A stretch of DNA of 64,000 nucleotides from Pholiota molesta (GCA_014925825.1 JACGCK010000026.1:347886-411885); one strand, 5' to 3'; positions 44,172-56,756 are shown, counted from the first letter of the stretch. The notes: a model not told the origin generated them from the sequence alone. Numbers and translations: made by a program.

Positions 44172-46994
44172 TCAGTCATCCAGGATAAGCTTAGAATCTG
44201 GATCATAGACCAATTCAGCCGGACTCCTGCAAATATTCAATGAGTATTGGTACTATCAGATCCCGACAGAGTAACCTTACCTCTTTTCTACCCCCTACAA
44301 AAAAGAATCGAATATTAGGACAGTAACACACATCCAATAAGTTTAAACCTACGTTTTCCATCCAGCAGACTTGGGCCTTAGTCTCTGTCAGACCCAGAGA
44401 TAAAACTACGTCAATGTGCGCCCTGTAATATTTTTTTCCCGAGGAGGACATTCGTGGCGACTTGGGTACCCGAGAAAGATCGCCTTCCACAGAGCAGAGA
44501 GGTGAATACATGTCTAATAATTAATTAATGAAAAATATGGATACTGGGATGGGATAGGGTCGCCTACTAGGATCCTTGTCTACGAAATGTGCGCCGCATA
44601 TTTTCATCTCTACCTTTCCTCGGTAACAGACAATCGGGGCACTGATGATGCTCAGACTCCTTGCGTCACTTGCATTTTGACAATACGATTTACGGAATTC
44701 CTGTGTTTCGGTCACTTTCGCACCCTATGGCCCAAACTTCACATTAGCCCTCGATCGATGCGATCGAAAAAAACTAATTATGTACCTTTGGCAGGATGAC
44801 ATCAAATAAGCCGCCAATCACCATAGAGCCTGTGATGTCTCGGAAGGCTGTATCCTTTCGAACTGCATGTTCTGGGTTTAAAGGATCGTAATTGGTGATC
44901 ATGTTGATCCCATGAGCGAATTTCGAAATTCGCCCGCTAACCAGATGATCGATATGGAAAGATATAGCGCCATCGGCAACGGCTTTATTACTGTACAACA
45001 AATAAAGGGATATATATCACCAATCGCAGGCCACGCAGAAAAAAAGGTTTCGTACACATGAGTATCCGGACGACGTATGTCCAAGCCCATTGGGGAGAAC
45101 TTTTTCTTCATTTCAGAAAAGAGCCAGTTACTGGCACCAAAACCTCCAACGAGGAATATAGACTAAGCGACGAGGTCAGAAACGGTAACCCAAAGAGTAC
45201 GTAGGCTTTATTGAAGCTACACACGGATATCTCATTTTTAGCTGCTTTCAATTGGCCATCGACTGACTTGAGGATGCATTGGACGGAAGGCTCGAAGAAC
45301 GAGGCGACATCAGCTCTATACATATATATTGTGTTAATCAGTTGCGATATTCCAACGTAAGACCCACCCACTTACCCAGTGAGTTTGATTTGTCCCGATC
45401 GAATGCTAACCGATGGGTCTCTGTCCCTTAGGGCACCAAATTTGGTGTATTGGTCTTCCTCAGCGTTACGGAATCTTAGCTTGGTCGTCTTATCGAAGCA
45501 GCTGGCAATACGAGGTACATCTTCCAGAAAACGGGAATTTTTAAAAACTCTATAAAGGAATAGTTATCAGTAAGTGAATAAACGCTGTGATAGGCAGAAA
45601 AGTGGAATACCCTCTAAGAATCTTCCATTGCTCGTGACGAAGATCGATCCATTGAAGTAGCCTTGTATGATCATTCGAAAAACGACATAAACGAAGAGAT
45701 CAAAAACACGTACACTCTGGAGGAGCGACTTCTTCGAACGATTCACTTTTGGGACGCTTTCTTGTAAGTACTGATGTCGATAGTACCTCCCCAGCATCGA
45801 CGATGATGATGCCTTGCTGGAATCCTTGATTCAAGCACGCACCACGCGAAACGATTGAGTAATGTACGGCTTCATTTTAGTGGCTGAAAATTGTTTGTAA
45901 TACATTCTTAGTAGTACGGGAAGCTTTTAGTTTTAGGTGATTTCTCCATTTATATTTGTATTCTCATGTATTTAAGTAGTTTAAATGAACTCGTTGGACC
46001 TTGCGCGATTGCGAGGTCCCTGTTCCACCCGTGTAATGAAAGAGACACATTTATTTTAACAGCCTTTCCCATTCTAACCGAACGAAGCAGAATCCCGATC
46101 AGCTAGCAGCCCTCAAAAAAAAAAATCACTTATATACCTTGACAGCCTCATTGGTCGATCCTTTCGAGATGCAAAAGTGCAAGCTGGCTTCGCCTCAGTA
46201 ACGAAAGTAAGACGCGAACGACCATGCTCAGTATCAGGAACAAGGCCCGCCATAACAGCGGCCTTGCGCATCATACTCTGCTGCGCGCCCTCCCACCCAT
46301 TTGGGTGCGTGAGGACGAACTCGGCGTTAGGCTGAAGGCTCCTCCACATTGTGTCGCCGTTCACATACGTCTCCTCGATGTATATCTTTGCGCACTTGAT
46401 CAGGTACCTCAGGAAATCCACGAAGACATCGATCGCTGTCTTGCCTTTCGGCAGCAGAGGTATGTCGTGCATGACATGTGCCGCTGACTTGGTCTTGGGC
46501 CGCAGGTGCAGTTTGAACCTATTTTTACATTGAGTTATCAAATCAATGAAGCAAGGTCGTGCGTGAATGCGCAGGCCGTGGAACATAGAATCACCATTCA
46601 GCCTTGACCCAGTGGTCAGGATCCTCGTCATTATCTTCGAAACGTGGATCCAGCGCCTCAGCACCAGCAGCCTGGAGCTGGCCCTGCTTGTCATAAATGA
46701 CAATAGTCGGAATTTTCGAATCGCCCCCAATGGCTTCCTGACCTGGGAACCTAAGGAACATCCAGGTTAACCATTCGTGATTTTGCCCGTTAAAAAGTCG
46801 AAACATACCTTGTTACCGCGCAGATCTCAGGGACTGCGCCAGGGTCGAGAATACTTGGTGTGGAGATGTTAGAATGCCTCTGTGTATGGAAGCGTCGGAA
46901 CACACCAGTACGAAATGCCACTGAACGTGGTGCCGACATCAAAAGCAAGCACTAATTTGCGAGTCGGGCCGCTGTAGGGTGGTCGGAAGGTCAT
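44172..46994 (-). pseudogene. Hsp70-like ATPase-domain protein, frame-disrupted
   Basis: Multi-exon minus-strand gene of the fungal Hsp70-like family (actin-like ATPase fold). The first exon opens MTFRPPYSGPTRKLVLAFDVGTT, where FDVGTTFSGISY is the first phosphate loop. It is followed by GQEAIGGDSKIPTIVIYD, VLTHPNGWEGAQQ and a second phosphate motif DAG...TIDISTY near 45,810. Next come PSVQCILKSVDGQL, the adenosine motif VGGFGASNWLF (about 45,130-45,160), AVADGAISFHIDH and a C-terminal region ending at 44,172. A small indel after FVTEA (about 46,195), another in the phosphate-2 motif (VDAGE versus the expected DAGG) and a stop soon after SQK break the frame. I call it a pseudogene, though some breaks could be unrecognised introns. 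Confidence 0.65.
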
Positions 46995-47240
46995 TGTGCA
47001 GGGGTTTCAAAAAGAGGAATGACACAGGAGATGGAAAGGAAAAGCTGAGGTGGCCAAACCACGGTGGTTCGACGAGTTATGTGCATGCCCAATCCGATCA
47101 GGTGCATGTGTATACCAGCTCTCAGAGCGAGGCAGGCTTAACAAGCTTCTGATTCTAATCTTGTCTACATGGCCCATCCTCTGAACATATGCTAAAAATT
47201 GAGTCTCCCGAAGCGAATGTTATACCTAACATCGTTTTCT

Positions 47241-47511
47241 TTAGTGGGCCCAAGCTTGATCTATCGAGCCTCTTCCGAACCCAAATTTCGTGGGCTTGTC
47301 AAAGTAGCAGATGATACGCTCGACGGACAGATAACCAACATTCTGGGCTGGCGCTTCTCCAAACGTCGATTTCCATGCTGATGTGTTCGAGAAGGCTGGC
47401 ACAAGGCTAGTCTCCAAGTCCCGTAGGCAGACTCCGAAATGCGGCTGATGATAAAGCACGAAGCTGGCCAGCGAGGACTTCATCTAGCCGGATTATGTAG
47501 GGATCTTCCAT
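47241..47511 (-). pseudogene. Fragment of a duplicated N-terminus (copy 2)
   Basis: Opens MEDPYIIRLDEVLAGQLR at 47,511, like the fragment at 43,657. A second frame (PAQNVGYLSVERIICYFDKP) runs on to 47,241. Both copies are minus strand and flank the Hsp70-like gene, suggesting a segmental duplication. 47,520-47,783 contains nothing recognisable. Confidence 0.35.
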
Positions 47512-47783
47512 CGCAAATCGAGTCTACAAAACTGAGTAGAAAGAGGTAGAAAGAGATGGTAGTCCAAGTCAAGAGTCAAGCTAGTCAATACTCAAGAAAT
47601 TGACTTTCGAACTACAGAACGTCCTCGATCTGGCTAATATGCCACGTGATCATGAGAGTCGGTGAAATCTGACTTTGAATTTAAACAATGAACCTGTTCA
47701 TTCTTGTCTTTGTCCTCTTGTTGTCCCCCCATCTCTTCTTAATCGCTTTCATCGTCCTTTCCCCCCACTAGTATCATGTCGGA

Positions 47784-49770
47784 ATGCTGCAGAATTACAT
47801 GTCTTTAGACTCTCCCAATTCAGATGCTCGATCTAGTCGCGTCACTATCAAGGATGAACTTGTCGGCAAGCTTGTGTTTGACGATCCTCGTGTATTCAAA
47901 TGCTTGGGTTTGGATCGTATTTCTCCTCAATTTGTGACTAGCTGCACAGAGGCATTCATAACGAATCAACAATTACTCAGTGCAAGAGGCGAACTTGAAA
48001 AGATAACCACTACAGCAACCGGCAAATCAATTCAAGAGCTGGAGGCTGAAGTTACGGACTCCTTGGGTGTTCAGAAGTTCAAGAAAAAGTTGACGAAAAA
48101 AAGATGTATAAACCTCTGGTATGTTATTGACCGATGTCCTCGGGAGAATTCCTGACGATACCTATAATTGTTTGTAGGCGTCTATATTTCAATATGTCGA
48201 AATGTTCCAGGATTCTTCTAGCACTCAATCTAGGGATTCCTTCCAGTCCACGGACACGACTGTTCTGAAATCAGATGCAAGTACCTGGGGATTTCCCAAA
48301 GGCAGTCCCGATTTCGTCATATTCGATCGTACGGTTCCAACTTCTGAACATAAAGGCGTTCTCTGGTGTGAAATTGGCGGTTTCTGTGAAGTTAAACCTA
48401 CTCCACAACAAGGGCCAAAACCCAGTAAAGACCCCAAAGTCGTGAAACCGTTGGTCTTGCAGGCGGCGGATTACACTAGACTACACATCTCTGGTCGCCC
48501 TTTTCAGCTCTTCTCAGTCGGGCTCCTCATTTTGGTTCTGAATTTTGCGTCGCTATCTTTGACCGTGATGGAGTTCTATTCTCTCCCATACACGATATGT
48601 GGAATGACACTAAAACGTTCATCCGTGTCATTCGGGCACTGACTTGTCATTTGTCACCCGTGGAGCTCGGACAGGATCCTACGGTCACCATTTTACCTAA
48701 CGAGCAGCATATACTATGGAGGATCAAGACAAAGGACTTTGGCCGCTGGGCTCCGGAAGATTTCCCGACGTTCGTTATCACGTCGGGAGGTCGTACTTGG
48801 TACACCGTCGGCCTTCCGATCTGGACTTCGGTATCTTTGCTTGGGCGAGGCACGTCTATTTGGTTGGTGCGAGCCAACGGTACCGGCCCTGTGTTCGTGT
48901 TGAAGAATACGTGGAGGAGTGTTGCGCGGCTCTCTGAATCTGTGATATATGGTTCGGTCATTGGTCACCACCCTGCCTTGGCGAAACTGCACTTGGGAGA
49001 AGATGTTTGCTTTCCGGGCGAGGAACGATATATCACGACCGATAATTTGCGTGGCCCGAACCTAGAAGATGAAATCGAAGGGGAGGGTGTTATTTTACAT
49101 CGGTTAATCCTCGAGAGTCGCGGGAGGCCCCTTTGGGAGTATCGCTCGGAAAAGGAGCTACTTGAGGGAATACGTGCAGCGGTCAGCGGTACATGTTCAT
49201 CACATATGTAGCAATTCCTTGTGATTGATTTTACTTAATCCAGCGCACGAGTTCTTGTGTGAACAAGGTATTCTACATCGCGACATAAGTGCGGGTAACA
49301 TTATGCTTCCGGCGGAGACTCCATCTGAGGCGGGGGCGGAAGCCTTTTTGATGGATTTGGAATTTGCGCATATCAAACGCTCTTCCCTCGACACCACAAC
49401 AACGACGGTCGTACCTCCAGTCCGCGCACCTGGTGGTCGCATGCTTCCACTGTGAGATCCCACACTATCTTTGGACCAGATGTAATGCGCGGCGCTGCGA
49501 TGACGGTAAGGTTATCTCATCATCACCACGTCTATTTTCCTCATGCATTCCAAATATTAGGGGACGGCGCAATTCATGGCTGTACCAATCTTAGATGCGA
49601 TCCTAAAGAAAAAACCCATTGAACATAAACCCCAGCATGACATTGAGTCCTTTGTCTTCGTCCTTGGTTATAGCCTGTCAAGAAGGGCGGTCCTCGAATC
49701 ATCAAAGTTGGATGATGAAACCCGTGATAGGCTCCACAAGTTCTTTCGCTCCACATTTGGACGGATGACA
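47784..49770 (+). pseudogene. FunK1-type fungal protein kinase, broken
   Basis: Fungal-specific Ser/Thr-kinase-like family typical of mushrooms. The N-terminal exon is from 47,784. The second exon (from about 48,180) contains EIGGFCEVKPT and YTRLHISGRPFQLF, and continues in another frame as GVLFSPIHDMWNDTKTFI. After an intron at about 49,192-49,242 comes the catalytic loop HRDISAGNIML (His-Arg-Asp and the Asn), then MDLEFA in the place of the metal-binding DFG motif. The last part contains HDIESFVFVLGYSL. One base is missing in a T run near 48,530 and another frame change occurs near 49,435. The reading frame ends in the T run at 49,771, where the LINE was inserted. Confidence 0.75.
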
Positions 49771-49992
49771 TTTTTTTTTTTTTTTTTTTTTTTTTTGGTG
49801 GAGCCTTCTTACGTCTGACTACAGACAAAAGTCGTTCGTCAAGACGTGGCTAGAGGTGCGAGGATTTAAACCTCACAAAAAAGGGGGGGGGGAAACAAAG
49901 AACGGAACTTATGGATGCCAACCAGGGGGAAATGTGTGAACGCACACCTCTCTAAAGGTAGTGTGGGGCTTGGATACCACGCTGAGTATTTG

Positions 49993-50892
49993 TCAGCGAT
50001 TGCGTCCCGGGGGACGCAACACTGTATCCTCACCCACTAAAACCCCCTTCATCCATATCCAGTCTTCGGGCGTAGAGTTCTCATTTTTTAGAGTTCCTGC
50101 CCATGTCTTTCTGACAAGATCTTTTGTAATTTTCTTCCACTTGTATGCAGATTTTGTAGCCATAGCTTGGTCAAGCTTTATCCGTCTGTTAATTCGATGT
50201 CTCCACCTTGATACAATTTCATCTGGTTTGTGAATTTTTTCTGGGTCCTCTTCCCGATCTATTCTCCATTCACATCTCAACAACCATATAAGGTATAGAG
50301 ACTCAGTCATTATTATTTTATATAGCCTATTAAGCGGTGCATTTTGGTTCCCTCCTGGTAATTTGAAGTTTGGAATTGTCGCTCCGGCTATGTCACCAAT
50401 TCGTAAATCATCAAAGTCAATACCTCGCTTTCTTAAAAGAGCTTGAGCAAGTTGCCATATGGTTTCTTGGCCTGAGGCTTGACACTCAGTTTGTATATGT
50501 TCCATACTTTCTAATTCATGGCATTCAGGGCATAGTGCCCGGAATTCATATTGGGGAATCTTTTCCCAGTATGGACCTATCCGGAGGGATCCATGGATTA
50601 ATTGGTATAGGAATGCCCTTATTTTCTTGTCTATATTCGGATTCCTAATTGATGTCCAAATCAGCTTGTCCGTTGGGAATATTCCCCATCGATCTTTAGA
50701 CGCCCATCTAATTATATCTAGCCATATTGTGGTGTTTCTCCTGGGGGCTAGGGCTACTTCCTTCATTTCTCTTATTCCCCTATACAGTTCAGCTTGAGTC
50801 AGATCTATAAATTCTGCTCCTTCAACATTATAATCTTCAGGAATCTGTAAGTCTATGTTATCGGCAATATCCTTTGCAGCTCCTTCCTTTGC
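49993..50892 (-). pseudogene. LINE C-terminal domain with Cys-His motif
   Basis: Continuation of the LINE polyprotein downstream of the RNase H, resuming exactly at the MITE left flank (50,892). It has ALAPRRNTTIWLDII, FLYQLIHGSLRIG and CPECHELESMEHIQTEC, a CX2C-H-C cluster typical of the C-terminal zinc region of fungal LINEs. The frame is open from 50,892 down to a stop at 49,993. Confidence 0.7.
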
Positions 50893-50894
50893 TA

Positions 50895-51308
50895 TGGTGC
50901 AAAAGGCCTAGCCACCGCTACTTTTGGACAGTGGCCAATCTCGGTGGCAAAATTTTTTCAAAAGTATTTACTTTATTTTCGTGTTTGAAATCAACTATTT
51001 GAGCTCCCAGTGGTGTGAATGAGCAATTTAAGAGGTTTTCAGGGTTTTACCGCCTCAGTAGTACCAGTCAGAGCCTCAAAGGGACCGTCTATATATGGAA
51101 GGTACCTACTATATATAGTAATGTGGCCAATTTCAGCCGGGCCAAAATTTATAACTCCGTCAGTTTTGAGCCAAATCAAAAATCCTTTAGAGGATCAACT
51201 CAGATTGAGAAAACAAGCATTTTCTCTAAAGGGATAAGAAAAAGGGGAAATTTTGGACGAGCTATTTCGTTTGTACAAAAGTAGCGGTGACTAGGCCGGT
51301 TGCACCAT
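50895..51308. mobile_element. 414-bp MITE inserted in LINE RNase H, TA target
   Basis: Terminal inverted repeats of about 32 bp (TGGTGCAAAAGGCCTAGCC... with ...CTAGGCCGGTTGCACCA) flanked by a TA dinucleotide at 50,893-50,894 and 51,309-51,310. Removing the element plus one TA rejoins the LINE reading frame across EEADKL/AKEGA. A TA target suggests mobilisation by a Tc1/mariner-type transposase. It contains a chance ORF (51,015-51,284). Confidence 0.9.
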
Positions 51309-51310
51309 AG

Positions 51311-52147
51311 CTTATCTGCTTCTTCATTACCTTTATCGCCACTATGGCCTTTGACTTTAATAAAATAGGTGTCTCCTTTTCGGCCTCTTAGGCTGGCTAT
51401 TATTTTTTGGAGTATATTTTTGTTTGCTACATCGATCCAACCCCGTTTCTCTAGACGTAAACCATTTTCATGGATGTTATTGATTGCATATTGTGAGTCT
51501 GTAAATATGTTAAGTTTGGACTCTGTAGGCACTATTTCTATAGCTGCCAGTATTGCTATTAGTTCTCCTACATTATTTGATTGTTCGATCAGTTCTGGGA
51601 TTCGAATTGCTTGATTCCGGGGATCATTTTCCCCAAACCATATTCCGGCGCCTGCTCTTGCATCTTCATGGCCATTATTTTCACATGATCCATCAGTGTA
51701 CACTGTTACTTCTGGGGTTTGGCTTGTGATTGGTTCACCAACTGGGGGGCACACTGATTCTGGGTGAATAATTTTTGTTGCTCCAAAGATTCTGTATCCT
51801 TCTTCTATTGAGCAGATTTCAGTTCGCTTCCAGAAGGGCTGGTTCTGCTGTCTGTCTAGGTTGGTATGGGTTGTACCGGTCAGGACACCATTGTTGCATG
51901 GTTTGAATTTTTCTGGCAATTTTGTAATAATTTCGTTTGCCTTTTTTGCACATTTATGTGGGCTGTCGCACCCTTGTCTTCTTGCTTCCTTCCAGGTATT
52001 ACATTTACAGTTTTTCCTTGCTTTGTGATCTGGGGAGTTCAGTAGCATTGAGTATTCTTGCATCTCCTTTACTGTCTGAATTTTGTGGTACTCTCTTAGA
52101 CATACTGCTTCTTTGAGATTATTCACATTTGTCCGCCTTTTAGGCAT
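51311..52147 (-). pseudogene. LINE RNase H domain
   Basis: Carries the ribonuclease H catalytic set: VYTDGSCENNG (first Asp), NNVGELIAILAAIE (Glu), FTDSQYAINN (second Asp) and GHSGDKGNEEADKL (His/Asp). It would remove template RNA during target-primed reverse transcription. It is upstream-linked to a Cys-rich segment (CKCNTWKEARRQGCD). The frame runs into the MITE at its C-terminal end. Confidence 0.85.
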
Positions 52148-52259
52148 TTGGGATTGAGGTGTTGGTAATTCTTCTGGGACACTTTTGCTGGTTTCACTTA
52201 TGTGATACCATATTGGCAGGTCGTTTTTGAAAATTTCAGGTATGGAGGGGGGTTAAATA

Positions 52260-53187
52260 TTACATTATATTTGTTTTTGACTTTGAGCATTTCTGCCAAG
52301 AGCTTTGGGATGGGGAGACTCTAGATCTAGGTACTAGTTTGATGTTCTGTAGAGTTATATTTTTAATACTTGTAATATCTAGATTTGTCATATAATGTGC
52401 AGCATTTGCTTTAAGAATTTCATCTGCTACATAGGCCCATCTTGGTCTATTTTCCCCAAGTGCGCAGTATCTTTGGTACCTTCTTAATTCTATCGCCTCA
52501 TTTCTTGCCTGTATATCAAGTAGCTTTCGCCCACCAATTTTGACTGCGGCTTTCAAAGTATCAGCTTTTATCATGGGCTTTGACTCGTCCCACATAAAGG
52601 AGATTTCCCTTTGTTTAGTTTCCGAAGCACTTCTGTAGGCATGCCTTGTACTCTTGTTAGGTATTGGGTTCTTCCCCCTACTTCCATATTGATTATTAGG
52701 CGTCGCCCTTCCTGGGTTGGGTTTCCTTTTGCCCACCTGGCTAGATTTTCATCTATTTTTTCCAAAATTGGAGTCCATATTGAGACAGCATTTGTATTAT
52801 TACCTATATATGCACCAAGCATCCGGGCGTGATCACCCTCTTCCACTATTCTAATATTTTGTGGGATTTTTTCATCCCTTCATTTAGCTGTCTAGTTGCT
52901 AGTATCCGCTCTCTATGCTCAGGCGTTCCGATTGGTAGAATTTCAGTCTTTTCCACATTGAATTTTGCTCCTGAGACTCTACACCATTTGTTTAGTATGC
53001 TTGTTAGGTCCTGGAAACTATCGCCTTCAGATAGATATACAGATGTATCATCTGCGAATAGAGTAGTAATCAATCGGTCAATTTGTCCTGGTAGATTAAA
53101 TCCTTTGAGGTCAGATTCCCTTATTTGTGTCGCTAATGATTCTATAGCTAAGTTGAATAAGAGGCATGACATTGGGTCACCTTGTCT
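52260..53187 (-). pseudogene. LINE reverse transcriptase, C-terminal half
   Basis: Resumes one frame away from the N-terminal RT part. It contains MSCLLFNLAIESLA, the polymerase site FADDTSVY, then VSGAKFNVEKTEIL, GAYIGNN and WAYVADEILKANAAHY. Two frame changes (about 52,845 and 52,610) split it further. The enzyme is therefore inactive in this copy. Confidence 0.8.
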
Positions 53188-55598
53188 GACCCCCTTGTTA
53201 CCTTGTATGGTTGCCCTAGTTCTCCATTTATCATTACTTGAGTAAATGCTTCTTGGTATAGGGCTTGAACTGTGGAAATAAATCGGGCTGGGAAGCCAAG
53301 TTTATGCAATGTGTCCCATATGAAGCGGTGGTGTATTTTATCATATGCTTTCTCCTGGTCAAGTAGAATAATTGCTCCATTTTCCTCAGCTATTTCACAT
53401 CGTGAAATCATCACGTGAGCTAAATCGGTGAGATCTTCTATGTGTCTATTAGCCATAAAGCCTGCTTGGTCTTTGTGAATTAGTTCAGGTACTGCATGGG
53501 CTAGTCTGATAGCCAGAGTCCTTGTTAATAATTTATAGTCAGCATTTAGTATAGTTATTGGTCTATAATTGCTTATTTCGGTTCGATCCTTTTTCTTATA
53601 TATGGGACACATCCATCCCTCTGAAAAGGATGAATTTTTTCTTATTCCTTGCTCCTCTATATTATTATAGACCATTTTTAATGTTTCTATCACGTTAAAT
53701 GTTGGTACACCCTTTTTTGCATTTGTGATTTGTCTATCATGCAATGATTTCCAGAACTCATGCGGGATTCCATCTAACCCTGGTGAGATGCCGTTTGGCA
53801 ATTTCCTAATCGCCATTTCAATTTCTTCTGAGTCTATTTCTTCTGAGTCTATTTCCTTGTTAAGTTTTTCGACTATCGTTTCATTTAGAGTATTCTTCAT
53901 GGGGGCTAGAATTTCTGTTTTACAGTTCTCGTAGGTTTCATCATCGAGCTGTTCACCACTTGTCTGTAGGTTGTTATGATAGGTAGTTGCTATTTGCAAC
54001 ATTCCTTCAGTTGTTCTCTCATATTCGTCAGTGGTACCTGGTTTGCGAAGCCTATAGAATGTGTCTCTTGGCTTTTTTACTTTATTTTCATTGATCCATG
54101 GCTTTCTTAATGACTCTCGGAAGACCCAGCCATTGACATCTTCATTGTCTTTTGCTCTTTGATATCTCAGTTGGGTCAGGTGCTGTGCTTCAGATTCCAG
54201 CTCAGATTTCAGCAATAATTTGTCGTCATTTGGTATGTCTGGGTCTTCATGGATTTCCTGGACTTTAGTCTTTATACTAGCAATTCTTTTGTCTAGTCTG
54301 GGAATTTTTTCTCTGGCAATATTACGGATGGATTTTACCAGTGTACTTTTCCAGTCCTGGAATAATTTTTGAGGATGAGTTAGATCTTCCTCTCCTGCCG
54401 GGGGGTTTATCATCTGCTCTAAGAGATCCTTTCCGGACTGGTCTATTAATTTTTTAACATCCTTATCCTTTAATAGATGAAGAGGGATACTCCATCTTCC
54501 TTTCCCTATAATGGGGGCTATTGGATTATAGATTTTTACAGATACCATTTTATGGTCTGTTCTAATTTCGGTATGGTCTATTGCCCATTCATAGGTGTGT
54601 GGTCTCAGATCGTTTGAGAGGTATATCCTATCAATTCTGGATTTTGATTCTCTAGTTGGAGTTTGCTCCCAGGTAAATACTTCGGTTTTTGGATGATCTA
54701 GTCTCCAGGCATCAACTAGCTTTAAGGTTGATTTTAGTTCGTCTAGGGCTTCCGTTGCCCCTCTTGGATCACGGCGTTTAGGTTCTCTATCTATTGACTC
54801 TTCAACTATGTTAAAGTCTCCCAGCATTATATCTGGTTTGGGAATGTTACCCTCTATCCATTTATGATTTAATTCTTTCCAGAAGGCAGTGTTTTCGGCC
54901 GTGGTATTTGGTGCATATATTGCCAGTATGTTTAATTTTCTCTCTTCGTTCCAAGGTAGTTCTACCCTCATTGCTCTTCCTGGGATCACGACTTTGGCTT
55001 TGGCTTCTTGCCAGCGTGTGGTGTACTTATTTAGAACTACAGCTATACCACGGGCCTGTGGGTGATCAGGATCTCCGCTATGCAGAATGTGCATCCTGTA
55101 GCCGTGTTTATTATTTAATTCATCCAATTTTTCGTCTGACAGGCTGTGAGTTTCTTGGAGCGCCACTATACTTAGGGATTCAAACTTGATTCTATGATTC
55201 AGTTCTCGCCATTTGTGGGCAGTGGTGGGAGAGCCAGCGCCCCGGATATTTAAGGTGGCAATCTTTAGAGTACCTCGCGTTTTTTTCTTCTGGGGACGCA
55301 GATTTCTCGGCAGGTTATTCATGTGGTATGTATTTTGCACTGGGTTTCGGTGCTGAGTTTGTGGTTCAGTACATTGGCTGGTGTTAGCCCTCCCTGGTGC
55401 AGGAGTTGAGTGTGAGGGTTCAGTGCTGGTGTTGCGTTGATTACTATCAGCAGAGGTAGTTGTTTCATCATTCATGGGAGGAGATCCCCGATGACTACCT
55501 CTTTCGCTGCTAGCCTCCCTTGTCCCTGAGCGGAGATCCTGTCGGTGACACCCCGAGGAACATTTTGCACGGACGGGCTCAAGACAGGAGCAGCCCAA
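53148..55598 (-). pseudogene. LINE AP-endonuclease and reverse transcriptase, N-terminal part
   Basis: An 816-codon frame. After a Ser/Thr/Pro-rich leader the apurinic endonuclease fold shows IATLNIRGAG, ALQETH, LGDFNIVEE, SRIDRIYLS and RTDHKMVSV, all its catalytic motifs. RT motifs follow: GISPGLDGIPHEFWK, ISNYRPITILNADYKLL, QAGFMANRHI and ILLDQEKAYDKI. The frame is lost in a G run near 53,187, where one missing G turns the expected GVRQGDP motif into unrelated residues. The endonuclease would nick target DNA and RT would copy element RNA from the nick. Confidence 0.88.
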
Positions 55599-55695
55599 CC
55601 ATGCATGTTCCCGGCCAGGGGGCTCTGTGAGCCAGTACTCAAAGTACTTGTCACTTGTGTGCCTTGAAGTGTTCTTGTGGTTGTGCTATTCATTA

Positions 55696-56032
55696 GTCAA
55701 AAATCGAGGGGAGAGGGATACGGTACCTGGTTCGAGTTATCTTTCACTTCTGGGTGATTCAAACGCATACCAGTTACCTTTCGACAGTTCCCTCCATTTG
55801 CCGTATACTTCACACTTCTTTGGACATCCTTCAATTCAGTCATAGACATTCAAGAAATGGGAAGTATATTTATATAATCTCAGATGTAGGTCTGTAACAA
55901 CAATATGTTTCGTGTATATAATGCTATGTAGCTTTGGATGGTAAGAGAGTTTAATCAGGCGACAGTCGTTCTATGGTTCTATGGGGTTCTAGTTCTGGAG
56001 ATGGAAAGATATAGCAGGGGGGGGGGGGGGGT
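55696..56032. other. AT-rich spacer with 14-bp G run
   Basis: Between the LINE and the next ORF. Contains a long poly-G (about 56,019-56,032), which on the minus strand would lie just downstream of the stop of the 56,033-56,755 ORF. No gene is seen, and no resumption of the FunK1 frame could be demonstrated. Confidence 0.4.
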
Positions 56033-56755
56033 CTAGTAGCGCATCGATCCTCTTCCGCGGTTGCCTCCTCGGCTTCCACGTCCACCACGGCCTCTGAAAG
56101 ATGAGCCTCGAGTTCGCTGGTTGGATGAGTTGGGATGTTCACCAGTCTCTGGGAATTCGGTGTCACGGAAACCATCAAGAGTCAAGTACGGGCAGAGACC
56201 GGTGGGGTGAGTTCGCCCGGAGCAGTGGCGGCAGTAGAACTGCTCGAGGACAAAGGCTGGACCATACCTGGTCGTGATCGACATTCGGCCAAAGAGATCG
56301 ACCCACTCCTGATGTTTCTTGGAGCTGAGGGAGGGTGGATACGCATAGACGTTGAAACGGGGCTTGGTGAGTTTGTTGTTGTTCTGCTTGATGATGATGT
56401 CGTATCCTTCGATGGCGATGGAGTGCGCGATGTAGGTGGTCCTCGCCGTCGCGTTGGAGATATGGTCATGGGGAATATGGTCGAAAGACTCGTTGACTTT
56501 CCTATAGGCTTGGCTACCAGCATGCAGGACCGTCTCCATGATTTGGGTACGGATGGCCGCTCTGTGTTCGTCTACGTTCTTGAGGTTCGTATCCCCGAGT
56601 GTACAGAGGAATCGCGTCGGCCCGAAGTTGTAGGGGAGAGTGGCGACAGTACCCATTTCAGTGGAGAAGAGAGGGAACTTCAGGAGATCCGCCTTGTGGT
56701 AGGGTTTGAGACGGCATACAAGGGCAGGGACATAGTGGTCGGCAGGGGTATGGCG
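56033..56755 (-). pseudogene. Gag/ORF1-like CCHC zinc-knuckle protein, 5'-truncated
   Basis: A 207-codon frame from the ATG at 56,656, open upstream without ATG to about 56,755. It contains a CCHC knuckle CRHCSGRTHPTGLC around residues 146-159 and an RG-rich tail (GSSFRGRGGRGSRGG), both RNA-binding features of retroelement ORF1/Gag proteins. The middle part (AYRKVNESFDHI, TTYIAHSIAIEGYDI) is well formed. It lies on the same strand upstream of the LINE. It could be that element's ORF1 or part of an unrelated one; the 330-bp gap makes the link uncertain. The upstream coding sequence is replaced at about 56,756 by GGGTACCC-type repeat DNA. Confidence 0.55.
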
Positions 56756-56756
56756 A

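Larger units (their letters stand above)
49771..55695 (-). mobile_element. Non-LTR retrotransposon (LINE with RNase H), minus strand
   Basis: A run of 26 T (49,771-49,796) is the poly-A tail of an element reading right to left. It encodes AP endonuclease, reverse transcriptase, RNase H and a Cys-His C-terminal motif, the order found in Tad/I-type LINEs of fungi. It sits in the FunK1 relic. The 5' limit near 55,695 is approximate: no target duplication was identified and no ORF1 with zinc knuckles is attached, so the copy may be 5'-truncated. 49,797-49,992 is 3' UTR-like sequence with G and A runs. Confidence 0.85.

Noticed and set aside
51015..51284. Open frame inside the LINE region
   Set aside because: Falls entirely within the MITE and has no similarity to a transposase.
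55700..55845. Resumption of the FunK1 kinase after the LINE
   Set aside because: A short frame (VPGSSYLSLLGDSNAYQL) exists, but it has no clear match to the family's C-terminal region and no target duplication ties the two sides together.
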